Source: Duganella dendranthematis
Lineage (GTDB): Bacteria; Pseudomonadota; Gammaproteobacteria; Burkholderiales; Burkholderiaceae_D
Direction of reading: 5' to 3'
Assembly: GCF_012849375.1 (NCBI RefSeq)
Contig: NZ_CP051684.1
Coordinates: 1,426,001 to 1,490,000, forward strand
DNA length: 64,000 nt
The notes beneath the pieces were generated by a model. That model ran no database searches. It saw nothing but the letters and a program-made list of their open reading frames with translations, and was not told where the DNA came from. Numbering within the stretch: position 1 is the stretch's first letter; the number at the start of each line of letters is the position of its first letter. Made by a program: the position numbers and the translations under genes. Shown in pieces: positions 47,871 to 57,240 of the stretch.

Positions 47871-48508
47871 ACTCGTCGATGAACTCGTCGATGAACACGC
47901 CGCTGAGCACGACGTTCGACACGCCGCTGCCGGTCACGCTGGAGCTGCACGGCGTGCGGCTGGAGCCGCTGGCCGCGCACCACGCCGACGGCCTGCGCGC
48001 GGCCGCCAGCGACGGCCAGCTGTGGAATCTGCGCGTCACTTCGGTGCCGGAACCGCACGAGGTCGACGCGTATATTTTCAAGGCCATCGAGCAGCGCCCC
48101 ACCCGGCTGGCGTTTGCCGTGATCGACAGCGCCAGCGGCGCCTTGATCGGCACCACCAGCTACCACGACATCGTGCCGGCCATCGGCCGCACCGAAATCG
48201 GCTACACTTGGTACGCCACGCGCTGGCAGCGCACCCACGTCAACACCACCTGCAAGCTGCTGCTGATGACGCACGCCTTCGAGACCTTAGGCGCGGCGCT
48301 GGTGGGGCTGCGCACCGACAATTTCAACCACGCCTCGCAAGCGGCCATCGAGCGCCTCGGCGCCAGGAAGGACGGCGTGCTGCGCCACCACGCGCTGCGC
48401 CGCGACGGCACCGTGCGCGACACCGTGATGTACAGCATCGCGGCCGGCGAGTGGCCGGAGATCAAGGCCCATCTGCGCGACAAGCTGGCGCGCCACGGAG
48501 TGCGCTGA
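47867..48508 (+). CDS. GNAT N-acetyltransferase (RimJ/RimL-like)
   Basis: A 213-residue acetyltransferase of the ribosomal-protein/serine type: VRLEPLAAHHADGLRAAASDGQLW near 29-52, GTTSYHDIVPAIGRTEIGYTWYATRWQRTHVNTTCKLLLMTHAF near 86-130, LRTDNFNHASQAAIERLGARKDGVLRHHALRRDGTVRDTVMYSI after it. The 5' end has a 12-bp tandem repeat giving three in-frame ATGs (MNSSMNSSMNTP), so the true start is uncertain. Sandwiched between moxR and the VWA gene with overlapping or 1-bp junctions, possibly acetylating their target. Confidence 0.88.
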   Translation: MNSSMNSSMNTPLSTTFDTPLPVTLELHGVRLEPLAAHHADGLRAAASDGQLWNLRVTSVPEPHEVDAYIFKAIEQRPTRLAFAVIDSASGALIGTTSYHDIVPAIGRTEIGYTWYATRWQRTHVNTTCKLLLMTHAFETLGAALVGLRTDNFNHASQAAIERLGARKDGVLRHHALRRDGTVRDTVMYSIAAGEWPEIKAHLRDKLARHGVR

Positions 48509-48509
48509 G

Positions 48510-49679
48510 ATGCTGATCGATTTCTTCTTCACGCTGAAAGACGCCAAGATCCCGGTCACGATCAAGGAGTTTTTGACGCTGCTGGAAGCCATGCAACAGC
48601 GCGTGATCAGCAACTCGCTGGACGATTTCTACTACCTGGCGCGCCTGACGCTGGTCAAGGACGAGGCCCACTTCGACAAGTTCGACCGCGCCTTTGGCCT
48701 GTATTTCAAGGGCATCAGCGCGACCTTCGACCAGCAGGGCAATGTGCCGCTGGACTGGCTGGTACAGCGCATGAAGCGCGAGCTGACACCGGAGCAGATC
48801 GCCGCGCTGGAGAAATTCGGCTACGACAAACTGATGGACCGCCTGAAGGAGCTGCTGGACGAGCAGAAGGCGCGCCACGAGGGGGGCAACAAGTGGATCG
48901 GCACCGGCGGCACTTCGCCGTTCGGCCATGGCGGCACCAATCCCGAGGGCGTGCGCATCGGCGGCAAGGGCGGCAACCGCACCGCAGTCAAGGTGTGGGA
49001 GGCGCGCAGCTACCAGGATTACGACGGCGAGCGCGAGATCGGCACCCGCAACATCAAGGTGGCGCTGCGCCGGCTGCGCAAGTTTGCGCGCCAGGGCGCG
49101 GCCGAGGAACTGGCGCTGGACGCCACCATCCGCGCCACCGCCAGCAACGCCGGCTACCTCGATATCAAGATGCAGCCGGAGCGCAAGAACAATATCAAGG
49201 TGCTGATGCTGTTCGACGTCGGCGGCACCATGGACGACCATATCGAGCGCACCGAGGAACTGTTTTCGGCCGCCAAGTCGGAGTTCAAGAACATGGAGTT
49301 CTTCTACTTCCACAACTGCGTCTACGACTATGTGTGGAAGAACAACCGGCGCCGCCATTCGGAGCGCTTCCCGACCTGGGACATCCTGCGCAAATACCCG
49401 CCCGACACCAAGCTGATCTTCGTCGGCGACGCCACCATGAGTCCGTACGAGATCCTGCAGCCGGGCGGCTCGGTCGAGTACAACAACGAGGAAGCCGGCA
49501 GCGCCTGGCTGGCGCGCTTCACGGCAGCGTTCCCGAAATTCGTCTGGCTCAATCCGGAACCGGACACCATCTGGCAGTACCGCCAGTCGATCGACATCAT
49601 CCGCCAGCTGATGAACAACCGCATGTTCCCGCTGACCATGAACGGCCTGGAGCAGGCAATGCGCACGCTCAGCAAATAA
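48510..49679 (+). CDS. VWA domain protein (CoxE/YehP-like partner of MoxR)
   Basis: A 389-residue protein whose C-terminal half is a VWA-like domain: VLMLFDVGGTMDDHIERTEELFSAAKSEF near 232-260 corresponds to the MIDAS loop, here DVGGT rather than DxSxS, so metal binding may be altered. N-terminal half is helical with PVTIKEFLTLLEAM. Proteins of this type sit beside MoxR ATPases and load metal centres, as in carbon monoxide dehydrogenase; no such target is encoded here. Junction to the GNAT gene is 1 bp. Confidence 0.88.
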   Translation: MLIDFFFTLKDAKIPVTIKEFLTLLEAMQQRVISNSLDDFYYLARLTLVKDEAHFDKFDRAFGLYFKGISATFDQQGNVPLDWLVQRMKRELTPEQIAALEKFGYDKLMDRLKELLDEQKARHEGGNKWIGTGGTSPFGHGGTNPEGVRIGGKGGNRTAVKVWEARSYQDYDGEREIGTRNIKVALRRLRKFARQGAAEELALDATIRATASNAGYLDIKMQPERKNNIKVLMLFDVGGTMDDHIERTEELFSAAKSEFKNMEFFYFHNCVYDYVWKNNRRRHSERFPTWDILRKYPPDTKLIFVGDATMSPYEILQPGGSVEYNNEEAGSAWLARFTAAFPKFVWLNPEPDTIWQYRQSIDIIRQLMNNRMFPLTMNGLEQAMRTLSK

Positions 49680-49784
49680 GTATTTAACAAAAAGAAACTA
49701 TGTTAAATATATTGAAATCCGTGAAACAAATTGCTACAAATCTTAAGTTGTAGCACAAGCGTGCAGCTCTTAGCCTGACGGGCT

Positions 49785-50699
49785 ATGTCCATACTGCTTT
49801 CTTTTCGTCGTCTGAGCGCGCGCCTGCGCGCCGCCAGCCCGCGCAGCATCGCTGCGGCGGCCACCTTGCTGCTGGCCGGGTTTTTCCTGCTCGATCTGGG
49901 CAGCGGCCCGACCATCTCCTTCGGGCTGTTTTATACGCTGTCGGTGGTGCTGGTGGCGTGGCGGCTGGGGCGCGCCGCCACTGTGCTGGCCGTGCTGGCC
50001 GCCAGCGCCGCCCGCGTCGCCGATTTCTACCTGAACCGCCATCACGACGGCGCCCTGATGCTGGTCTACGATCTGCTGCAAAGCGCGGCCGGCTACGGGC
50101 TGGCGGCGCTGCTGGCCTGGCAGGGCCGCCAGCTGTTCGAGCGCACCGCGCGCCACGCCCGCCATTTCCAGCACCAGGCGCGCCGCGAACGGCGTCAGCG
50201 CCGGCTGGAGGCCACCATCCGCCGCGCGGTGCTGGCCGATGTGCCGGCCATCATCGCGCTGACCAATGCCGGCGGCGAAGACGGCGCCTTCGACCAGAAT
50301 GTGATGGACGCGGTACGCCAGGCCGCGCTGACCACCACCTTCAGCCAGGGCATCATCGATGGCGCCGCGTTGCGCGACGTCTGGAATGGCGGCCAGACCG
50401 TGGTGCCGATCGAGTTCTGGGTGTCCGAACGCAATGGCCAAGTGGCCGCCTATATGATGGTGCTGGGCGTGGACGGCAACAAGGGACCGGAGCGCGAACT
50501 GCATGCGCTGGCGGTGGCGCCGCCCTTCCGCAACACCGGCCTGGGGTCGGCGATGGTGAATTTCTTCTGCCTGCGCTACCAGCAGCGGCGCCTGGTGATC
50601 GCCACCAAGTCCGACTCGCAGATGATGCAGATGCTGGTGCGGCGTAACTTTCAGCAGCTCACCAGCGACAAGGGCTATGACATCATGGTGCGCGACTAG
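49785..50699 (+). CDS. Membrane-anchored GNAT acetyltransferase
   Basis: A 304-residue protein combining about four N-terminal membrane helices (residues 20-115, e.g. GLFYTLSVVLVAWRLGRAATVLAVLAASAARVADFY, like sensor-kinase input modules) with a C-terminal GNAT domain: REL HALAVAPPFRNTGLGSAMVNFFC near 245-268 holds the acetyl-CoA loop. An Arg-rich linker (RRERRQRR) lies at about 140. Membrane sensor fused to acetyltransferase is unusual. Convergent with kdpE with 3 bp between stops. Role unknown. Confidence 0.8.
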   Translation: MSILLSFRRLSARLRAASPRSIAAAATLLLAGFFLLDLGSGPTISFGLFYTLSVVLVAWRLGRAATVLAVLAASAARVADFYLNRHHDGALMLVYDLLQSAAGYGLAALLAWQGRQLFERTARHARHFQHQARRERRQRRLEATIRRAVLADVPAIIALTNAGGEDGAFDQNVMDAVRQAALTTTFSQGIIDGAALRDVWNGGQTVVPIEFWVSERNGQVAAYMMVLGVDGNKGPERELHALAVAPPFRNTGLGSAMVNFFCLRYQQRRLVIATKSDSQMMQMLVRRNFQQLTSDKGYDIMVRD

Positions 50700-50702
50700 C
50701 GC

Positions 50703-51398
50703 CTACGGCAGCTGCAGGCGGTAGCCGACCGCCGTTTCCGTCAGCAGGTAGCGCGGCTGGGTGGGGTCGGCTTCCAGCTTGTGGCGCAGGTGGCCCATGT
50801 AGATCCGCAAATAATGGCCGTTCTCCGACTGCGACGGCCCCCACACGGCGCGCAGCAGTTGCGGGTTGGTCATCACGCGGCCGGCGTTGGCCACCAGCAC
50901 CGCCAGCAGCCGGTATTCGGTCGGCGTCAGGTGCACGTGGGCGCCGCCGCGCGTCACGCGCCGGTTCTGCAAATCCACCGCGACGTCGCCAAACTGCACC
51001 AGCCCGCTCTGATCGGCGGCCGGCTGGCGCTGCCGCCGCAGGGTGGCGCGCACCCGCGCCAGCAGTTCGCCGACGCCGAACGGTTTGCTCAGGTAGTCGT
51101 CGGCGCCGGCGTCCAGCGCGCGGATCTTGTCGGCTTCGTTGACGCGCGCCGACAGCACGATCACCGGCACGCTCGACCATTTGCGCAGGTCGGTGACGAA
51201 GTCGATGCCGTCGCCATCCGGCAGGCCGAGATCGAGCACGATCAGGTCCGGTTTGCGGGTGCCGGCGTCGATCAGGCCGCGTTGCAGGCCGCCCGCTTCG
51301 AAAACCTGCCAGCCCTCCTCTTCCAGCGCGGCGCGCACGAAGCGGCGGATTTGCGGTTCGTCTTCGACCAGCAAGGCGGTCGGTGCGGTGTCAGTCAT
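50703..51398 (-). CDS. kdpE: KdpE response regulator
   Basis: A 231-residue OmpR-family regulator that activates the kdp operon. Receiver domain at 1-115 (VEDEPQIRRF; phospho-site in DLIVLDLGLPDGDG; KPFGVGELLAR), then a winged-helix DNA-binding domain (LTPTEYRLLAVL...GHYLRIYMGHLRHKLE). Start ATG 51398 overlaps kdpD by 8 bp. Likely binds the TTTAC-type arrays upstream of kdp and, by the sequence match, of two other operons. Confidence 0.95.
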   Translation of the reverse strand: MTDTAPTALLVEDEPQIRRFVRAALEEEGWQVFEAGGLQRGLIDAGTRKPDLIVLDLGLPDGDGIDFVTDLRKWSSVPVIVLSARVNEADKIRALDAGADDYLSKPFGVGELLARVRATLRRQRQPAADQSGLVQFGDVAVDLQNRRVTRGGAHVHLTPTEYRLLAVLVANAGRVMTNPQLLRAVWGPSQSENGHYLRIYMGHLRHKLEADPTQPRYLLTETAVGYRLQLP

Positions 51399-54384
51399 GG
51401 ACTTCCTCGTCCGGCATGGCCGGTGGTGTGCCGAGTGGCAGGGTAAAGGTAAAGGCGGCGCCGCCCAGCGCGCCACGGCCGGCGCTAATGCGGCCGCCGT
51501 GCGCTTCGACGATGGCGCGGCAGATCGCCAGCCCGAGGCCGACGCCCGGCTTGGCCGATTCGCGTTCGCCACGGGTGAATTTTTCAAACAGCGCTTCTTC
51601 GCGGCCGGCCGGCAGGCCGGGGCCGTCGTCGTGCACGGTGACGTCGAGCCAGGCGCCGTGCAGCGCGGCGGCGATTTCGATATGGGCGCCGGGCGGCGTG
51701 TATTTGGCGGCGTTTTCCAGCAGGTTGACCAGCACCCGTTCGATCAGCACGGCGTCATAGCGCAGCAGCGGCAGCGCGGGCGCCAGCCTGGTGCTGACCT
51801 GGTGCCCTTTAAGGGCGCTGCCGGCGGCGCGCAGCGCGCTGCCGACCACTTCTTCCAGCGGTTGCCATTGCAGGTTGAAGTGCACTTCGCCGCTCTGGAT
51901 GCGTGCCATGTCCAGCAGGTTGGCCACCATGGTGCTCATGCGCAGCGCTTCGTCGTGCAGCGCGCGCGCGGTGTCCTGCTGGGCGTCGCTCAGCGCCGGG
52001 CGTGAGCCGGTCAGCGCTTCCGACAGGCCGACCAGTGAGGTCAAGGGCGTGCGCAGGTCGTGCGACAGCGCCGCCAGCAGCGAGTTGCGCAGCCGCTCGG
52101 TTTCCATGCTGACCAGCGCGCCCTGGGCCACTTCGATGTAGTGCACCCGCTCCAGCGCGATGGCGGCCAGCGCGGCGAAGGTGTCCAGCTGTTGCCGCTG
52201 CTCGGGAATCAGCATCCAGCGTCGCTGCTGCGGTTCGATCGCCAGCACGCCGCGGGTACGCATCGGCGCCACCAGCGGCAGGTAGAAGATGCGGCTGGCC
52301 GGCAAGGTGTCGGTGCCGAGGCCGGCCGGTTCGGCGCGGTCATAGGCCCATTGGGCGATGCCGGTGTCGAGCACCGACAGGTGGGCGCCGCTGTGGCCAT
52401 GGCGGTGACTGCTGCCGGCGCCGGCGTCCGGCAGGGCCGCCGGGTTGGCGTGCTCCGGCGGCGGTAGTTGCAGCCGGCCGGCGTCGTCCGGCAACAGCAG
52501 CGTGGCGCGCGCGCGGAATGCTTGCTGGATCACGCGCCGGGTGGTGTCGTAGATTTGTTCGGTTTGCAGGGCGCCGGACAGTTCGCGGGCGAATTCGTAC
52601 AGCGCCCGCGCCCGCCGTTCGCGCTGCGCCGCGACGCGCGCCTGGAAGCGCAGGTCGGCAGTCAGGTGGCCGGTGATCAGGCCCACCGCCAGCATGACGA
52701 TGAAGGTGATCAGGTATTGAAAGTCGGTCACGGCCAGCGTGAAGCGCGGCGGCACGAAGAAGAAGTCGAAGCAGGCTACGCTGACGCAAGTCGCCAGCAC
52801 CGACGGTCCGCGCCCGAAGCGCACTGCCACCAGCACCACCACAAGCAGGAACAGCATGGCGATGTTGGCCAGGTCCAGCCAGGCCAGCAGCGGTGTGGTG
52901 ATCAGCGCGGTGGCGACGCTGGCCGCCGCCGCCACGCCATAGCCGATGACGCGCCGGCGCTGGAGCGCGCCGGCGGCAGCGTCGTCGCCCTGTCCGGCCG
53001 CGTTGCCAGTCATCCCGCCCGCTGCCCCGACAGCGCCATCACTGGCTGCCGCGCCGCCGTTCATGGCGGCGCCGGCCGTTCCGCCGTTGGCGCTGTCGGC
53101 GCTAGCTGCGTTGCCGCCGCTGGCGCTGCCGACGTTGCCGCCCCAGCCGCCGCCGGCGTCACCGCCCCAGCCGCCCGGCGCATCGTACGGGTCGGCGTCG
53201 GCATGGCTGCTGCGCGCCGGCGCCGGCTGGTTGCGCGGGACGCCGATTTCGATCAGGTCGAGGTCGGGCGCCAGTTGCGCCAGCCGCTTCAGCGGCGCCG
53301 TGCGCCACGGCCACGGCCAGCTTCGCTGCATCCTTCCCAGCACCAGCTTGGACAGGTTGTGACTGCGCGCGTAGTCGAGCGCGGCCGCCGCCAGATCGGC
53401 GCCGGACAGCACGGCGGTGGTCGCGCCCAGGTCTTCGGCCAGCTTCAGCGTCTTCAGGATCTGTTCGCGCTGCGCCGCCGGCAGCCGTTGCAGGGCCGGC
53501 GTTTCGACGTACACGGCGTGCCAGCCGGTGCCCAGCTGGCCGGCCAGCCGCGCCGTGCTGCGCACCGTGTGTTCGCCGCCCGGACCGGGGCCGACGCAGG
53601 CTAGCAGCGCGGCGCCGGTCTTCCAGATGTCGGCGATCGATTTTTCCACGCGGTAGGCGCGCACGTCGTCTTCGATGCGGTCGGCGGTGCGCCGCAAGGC
53701 CAGTTCGCGCAGCGCGATCAGGTTGCCCTTGCGGAAGAAGTTCTTGGAGGCGCGCTCGGCCTGGGCGGCCTGGTAGACCTTGCCGCTTTGCAGGCGCGCC
53801 AGCAGTTCGTCGGCCGGCACATCGACCAGCACCACTTCGTCGGCCTGGTCGAACACGGTGTCCGGCACGGTTTCGCCGACCCGCACGCCGGTGATGCCGC
53901 CGACCACGTCGTTCAGGCTTTCCAGGTGCTGGACGTTGACGGTGGTGAGCACGTCGATGCCAGCGTCCAGCAGTTCTTCGATGTCTTGCCAGCGCTTTGG
54001 ATGGCGTGAGCCGGGCGCGTTGCTGTGCGCCAGTTCGTCCATCAGGATCAGCGGCGGCTGCGCGGCCAGGGCGCCGTCGAGGTCGAATTCGGCGAGCTGC
54101 TTGCCGCGGTAGGCCACCTGGCGCGGCGGCAGCAGCGGCAGCCCGGCCAGCATGGCGGCAGTGTCGGCGCGGCCGTGGGTTTCCACCACGCCGACCAGCA
54201 CCGGCTGGCCGTCGGCCTGCAGTTTGCGGGCGGCCGCCAGCATGGCGTAGGTCTTGCCGACGCCGGCCGAGGCGCCGAAGTAGATGCGCAGCCTGCCGCG
54301 CGCGGCGCGGCGCTCCTGCGCCTGCACCTGCGCCAGCAGCGCATCGGGATCGGGTCGTATGGAGTCGGTGGGGAACATGGCCAT
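51391..54384 (-). CDS. kdpD: KdpD osmosensitive potassium sensor kinase
   Basis: A 997-residue sensor kinase, about 100 longer than E. coli KdpD. KdpD domain with Walker A FGASAGVGKT at 36-45 and LILMDELAHSNAPGSRH near 112; a universal-stress-like domain to ~385; then about 85 residues of Gly/Ala/Asn/Ser low complexity (window 52975-53225); four helices of the DUF4118 type; GAF-like region; H-box LSHDLRTPLTSLVG; and HATPase with ENAAKYTPPG, DDGPGLP, GVGLGLAICRAIVE. It senses low potassium or turgor. Overlaps kdpE. Confidence 0.94.
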   Translation of the reverse strand: MAMFPTDSIRPDPDALLAQVQAQERRAARGRLRIYFGASAGVGKTYAMLAAARKLQADGQPVLVGVVETHGRADTAAMLAGLPLLPPRQVAYRGKQLAEFDLDGALAAQPPLILMDELAHSNAPGSRHPKRWQDIEELLDAGIDVLTTVNVQHLESLNDVVGGITGVRVGETVPDTVFDQADEVVLVDVPADELLARLQSGKVYQAAQAERASKNFFRKGNLIALRELALRRTADRIEDDVRAYRVEKSIADIWKTGAALLACVGPGPGGEHTVRSTARLAGQLGTGWHAVYVETPALQRLPAAQREQILKTLKLAEDLGATTAVLSGADLAAAALDYARSHNLSKLVLGRMQRSWPWPWRTAPLKRLAQLAPDLDLIEIGVPRNQPAPARSSHADADPYDAPGGWGGDAGGGWGGNVGSASGGNAASADSANGGTAGAAMNGGAAASDGAVGAAGGMTGNAAGQGDDAAAGALQRRRVIGYGVAAAASVATALITTPLLAWLDLANIAMLFLLVVVLVAVRFGRGPSVLATCVSVACFDFFFVPPRFTLAVTDFQYLITFIVMLAVGLITGHLTADLRFQARVAAQRERRARALYEFARELSGALQTEQIYDTTRRVIQQAFRARATLLLPDDAGRLQLPPPEHANPAALPDAGAGSSHRHGHSGAHLSVLDTGIAQWAYDRAEPAGLGTDTLPASRIFYLPLVAPMRTRGVLAIEPQQRRWMLIPEQRQQLDTFAALAAIALERVHYIEVAQGALVSMETERLRNSLLAALSHDLRTPLTSLVGLSEALTGSRPALSDAQQDTARALHDEALRMSTMVANLLDMARIQSGEVHFNLQWQPLEEVVGSALRAAGSALKGHQVSTRLAPALPLLRYDAVLIERVLVNLLENAAKYTPPGAHIEIAAALHGAWLDVTVHDDGPGLPAGREEALFEKFTRGERESAKPGVGLGLAICRAIVEAHGGRISAGRGALGGAAFTFTLPLGTPPAMPDEEVHD

Positions 54385-54405
54385 GCGCGGATTGTACCTC
54401 TTGGC

Positions 54406-55017
54406 TTAGCCGCGCGCCGGGACGTGGCTGGTGGCCGCCGCCTGGTCCAGCGCAAGGTTCAGCGCCAGCACGTTGACGCGCGCTTCGCCGAAGAAGCCGA
54501 ACCACTGGCGCTGCTGTTCGCGGGCGATCAGCGCCAGCACCTGCTCGCTGCTGATGCGGCGCGCGGCGGCGATGCGGCCGGCCTGGTAGCGGGCGGCGGC
54601 CAGGCTGATCTCGGGATCGAGACCGCTGGCCGAGGCGGTCACCAGGTCGACCGGGATCGCGGCCGTGTTGCTGATGCCAACGGCGGCGTCGGCCGCGTGC
54701 AGCGCGTCGATGCGGCCTTTGACGGCGTCGATCAGGGCCGGGTTGGTCGGCCCCTGGTTGGCGCCGCCCGAGCCGGCCGCGTTGTTCGGCATCGGCGCGG
54801 TGGCCGACGGCCGGCTCCAGAAGTATTGCGGCGAGGTGAAGGCCTGGCCGATCAGCGACGAGCCGACGGTTTTGCCGTTGACGGTCACCAGGCTGCCGTT
54901 GGCCTGGTCGGCAAACGCGGCCTGGCCGATGCCGGTCACGGCCAGCGGATAGATGACGCCGCAGACCAGGGTCAGCGCGACGAAGATGGTGAGGGCGGGA
55001 CGAAGTGGCGATGTCAT
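54406..55017 (-). CDS. kdpC: KdpC subunit of potassium-transporting ATPase
   Basis: KdpC is the single-span subunit that assembles with KdpFAB. The 203-residue protein has one N-terminal helix (ALTIFVALTLVCGVIYPLAVTGIGQ) and the conserved SLIGQAFTSPQYFWSRPSA near 55-73 and GISNTAAIPVDLVTASASGLDPEIS near 115-140. Start ATG 55017 follows AGGAG by 7 bp; the frame extends 8 codons upstream. A pair of REP-like palindromes separates it from kdpB. Confidence 0.95.
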   Translation of the reverse strand: MTSPLRPALTIFVALTLVCGVIYPLAVTGIGQAAFADQANGSLVTVNGKTVGSSLIGQAFTSPQYFWSRPSATAPMPNNAAGSGGANQGPTNPALIDAVKGRIDALHAADAAVGISNTAAIPVDLVTASASGLDPEISLAAARYQAGRIAAARRISSEQVLALIAREQQRQWFGFFGEARVNVLALNLALDQAAATSHVPARG

Positions 55018-55036
55018 GGTAAAACTCCTATGTAGC

Positions 55037-55094
55037 GTCATTCCCGCGCAGGCGGGAATCCATGCTGAATACGGGTCCCGCCTGCGCGGGAAGC
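55037..55094. repeat. Two REP-like palindromes, copies 3 and 4, in inverted orientation
   Basis: Copy 3 at 55037-55061 (GTCATTCCCGC...GCGGGAATCC) and copy 4 at 55073-55094 (GGTCCCGCCTGCGCGGGAAGCC) face each other and could fold as one long hairpin between kdpB and kdpC, perhaps protecting the kdpAB part of the mRNA. Confidence 0.8.
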
Positions 55095-55122
55095 CACGTC
55101 GCCCAGTGGGCGACTTGACGGG

Positions 55123-57231
55123 TTAGACGAGGTTGAGGGCGGTCAGCACCAGGTCGATGACCTTGATGCCGATGAACGGCAGGATGATGCCGCCGACGCC
55201 GTACAGCAGCAGGTTGCGGCGCAGCAGCGCCACGGCGCCGATGGCCCGGTATGGCACGCCCTTCAGCGCCAGCGGGATCAAGACCATGATGATCAGCGCA
55301 TTAAAAATCACCGCCGACATGATGGCCGAGGCCGGGCTGGCCAGGTGCATGATGTCGAGCGCCTTCAGCTGCGGGTAGGTGCCGACGAACGCCGCCGGGA
55401 TGATGGCGAAGTATTTGGCGATGTCGTTGGAGATCGAGAACGTGGTCAGCGAGCCGCGCGTCATCAGCATCTGCTTGCCGATTTCGACGATTTCCAGCAG
55501 CTTGGTCGGGTTCGAATCGAGATCGACCATGTTGCCGGCTTCCTTGGCCGCCTGGGTGCCGGAGTTCATCGCCACCGCGACGTCGGCCTGGGCCAGCGCC
55601 GGGGCGTCGTTGGTGCCGTCGCCGGTCATGGCCACCAGCCGGCCTTCGGCCTGGTAGCTGCGGATCAGCTTGAGCTTGTCTTCGGGCGTGGCTTCGGCCA
55701 GGAAGTCGTCAACGCCCGCTTCGGCGGCGATCGCGGCGGCGGTCAACTTGTTGTCGCCGGTGATCATCACAGTCTTGATGCCCATGCGGCGCAGTTCGGC
55801 AAAGCGCTCCTTGATGCCGCCCTTGACGATGTCCTTCAGTTCGACCACGCCCATCACGCGCTCGCCGTCGACCACCACCAGCGGCGTGCTGCCGCGGCGC
55901 GAGATGTCGTCAACGCTGCGCGCCACTTCGCCCGGATACTTCTGGCCCAGCGCTTCGACGTACTGGCGCACGGTATCGGCCGCGCCCTTGCGGATCGCGC
56001 GCGGGCCGATGTCGATGCCGGACATGCGGGTCTGCGCGGTGAACGGCACGAAGGTCGCGTTCAGGGTCGCCATTTCGCGTTCGCGGATGTTGAACTTCTG
56101 CTTGGCCAGCACCACGATGCTGCGCCCTTCCGGCGTTTCGTCGGCCAGCGACGCCAGCTGGGCGACGTCGGCCAGCTGTTGTTCGGTCACGCCCGGCGCC
56201 GGCATGAAGGCCGAGGCCTGGCGGTTACCCAGCGTGATGGTGCCGGTTTTGTCGAGCAGCAGCACATCGACGTCGCCGGCCGCTTCCACCGCGCGGCCCG
56301 AGGTGGCGATCACATTGGCTTGCATCATGCGGCTCATGCCGGCCACGCCGATGGCGCTCAGCAGGCCGCCGATGGTGGTCGGGATCAGGCATACCAGCAG
56401 CGCGATCAGCACCGTGATCGACACCGGCGCGCCACTGCCGGCGGCGGCCACCGAGAACAGCGAGAACGGCAGCAAGGTCACGGTGACGATCAGGAACACG
56501 ATGGTCAAGGCCACCAGCAGGATGGTCAGCGCGATTTCGTTCGGCGTCTTCTGGCGCTTGGCGCCTTCCACCATCGAGATCATGCGGTCGAGGAAGGTCT
56601 CGCCCGGATTGGCGGTGACCTTGACCACCAGCCAGTCTGACAGCACCCGGGTGCCGCCCGTGACGGACGAGAAGTCGCCGCCTGATTCGCGGATCACCGG
56701 CGCCGATTCGCCGGTGATGGCGCTTTCATCGACCGAGGCCACGCCTTCGATCACCTCGCCGTCGATCGGGATCACGTCGCCGGCCTCGACCAGGATGTAG
56801 TGGCCCTTGCGCAGGTCCAGCGCCGGTTGCGGCAGCCAGGTGGTGCCGTGCTTTGGCGTGGCCAGCTTCTTGGCGGTGACGGTCTGTTTCAGGCTGCGCA
56901 GCGACGCCGCCTGCGCCTTGCTGCGGCCTTCGGCCAGCGCCTCGGCGAAGTTGGCGAACAGCACCGTGAACCACAGCCAGACGGCGGTGGCGGCGATGAA
57001 ACCGAACGGCGCTTCGCCCTGGCCCAGCGCGGCCTGCACCGCCAGCGCGGTGGTGATCAGGCTGCCGACATAGACCACGAACATCACCGGGCTGCGCAAC
57101 TGGGTGCGCGGGTGCAGCTTGCGGAACGAATCGGCGATGGCCGGCACCAGCAGCTGCGAGTCGAACATATTCAGCTTGCGGGCCGGTGGGTTGGTAAACA
57201 GGGTGGCGTCTTTTTGCGTTGTAGTAGACAT
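55123..57231 (-). CDS. kdpB: KdpB catalytic subunit (P-type ATPase)
   Basis: KdpB hydrolyses ATP to drive potassium uptake. The 702-residue protein has the dephosphorylation motif ITGESAPVI near 172, the phosphorylated aspartate in [12 protein letters not shown] at about residue 327, the KGAAD nucleotide-binding part near 425, and the hinge [20 protein letters not shown] near 550-570. About seven membrane helices. Nine base pairs separate it from kdpA. Confidence 0.97.
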   Translation of the reverse strand: MSTTTQKDATLFTNPPARKLNMFDSQLLVPAIADSFRKLHPRTQLRSPVMFVVYVGSLITTALAVQAALGQGEAPFGFIAATAVWLWFTVLFANFAEALAEGRSKAQAASLRSLKQTVTAKKLATPKHGTTWLPQPALDLRKGHYILVEAGDVIPIDGEVIEGVASVDESAITGESAPVIRESGGDFSSVTGGTRVLSDWLVVKVTANPGETFLDRMISMVEGAKRQKTPNEIALTILLVALTIVFLIVTVTLLPFSLFSVAAAGSGAPVSITVLIALLVCLIPTTIGGLLSAIGVAGMSRMMQANVIATSGRAVEAAGDVDVLLLDKTGTITLGNRQASAFMPAPGVTEQQLADVAQLASLADETPEGRSIVVLAKQKFNIREREMATLNATFVPFTAQTRMSGIDIGPRAIRKGAADTVRQYVEALGQKYPGEVARSVDDISRRGSTPLVVVDGERVMGVVELKDIVKGGIKERFAELRRMGIKTVMITGDNKLTAAAIAAEAGVDDFLAEATPEDKLKLIRSYQAEGRLVAMTGDGTNDAPALAQADVAVAMNSGTQAAKEAGNMVDLDSNPTKLLEIVEIGKQMLMTRGSLTTFSISNDIAKYFAIIPAAFVGTYPQLKALDIMHLASPASAIMSAVIFNALIIMVLIPLALKGVPYRAIGAVALLRRNLLLYGVGGIILPFIGIKVIDLVLTALNLV

Positions 57232-57240
57232 GGTGATTCC

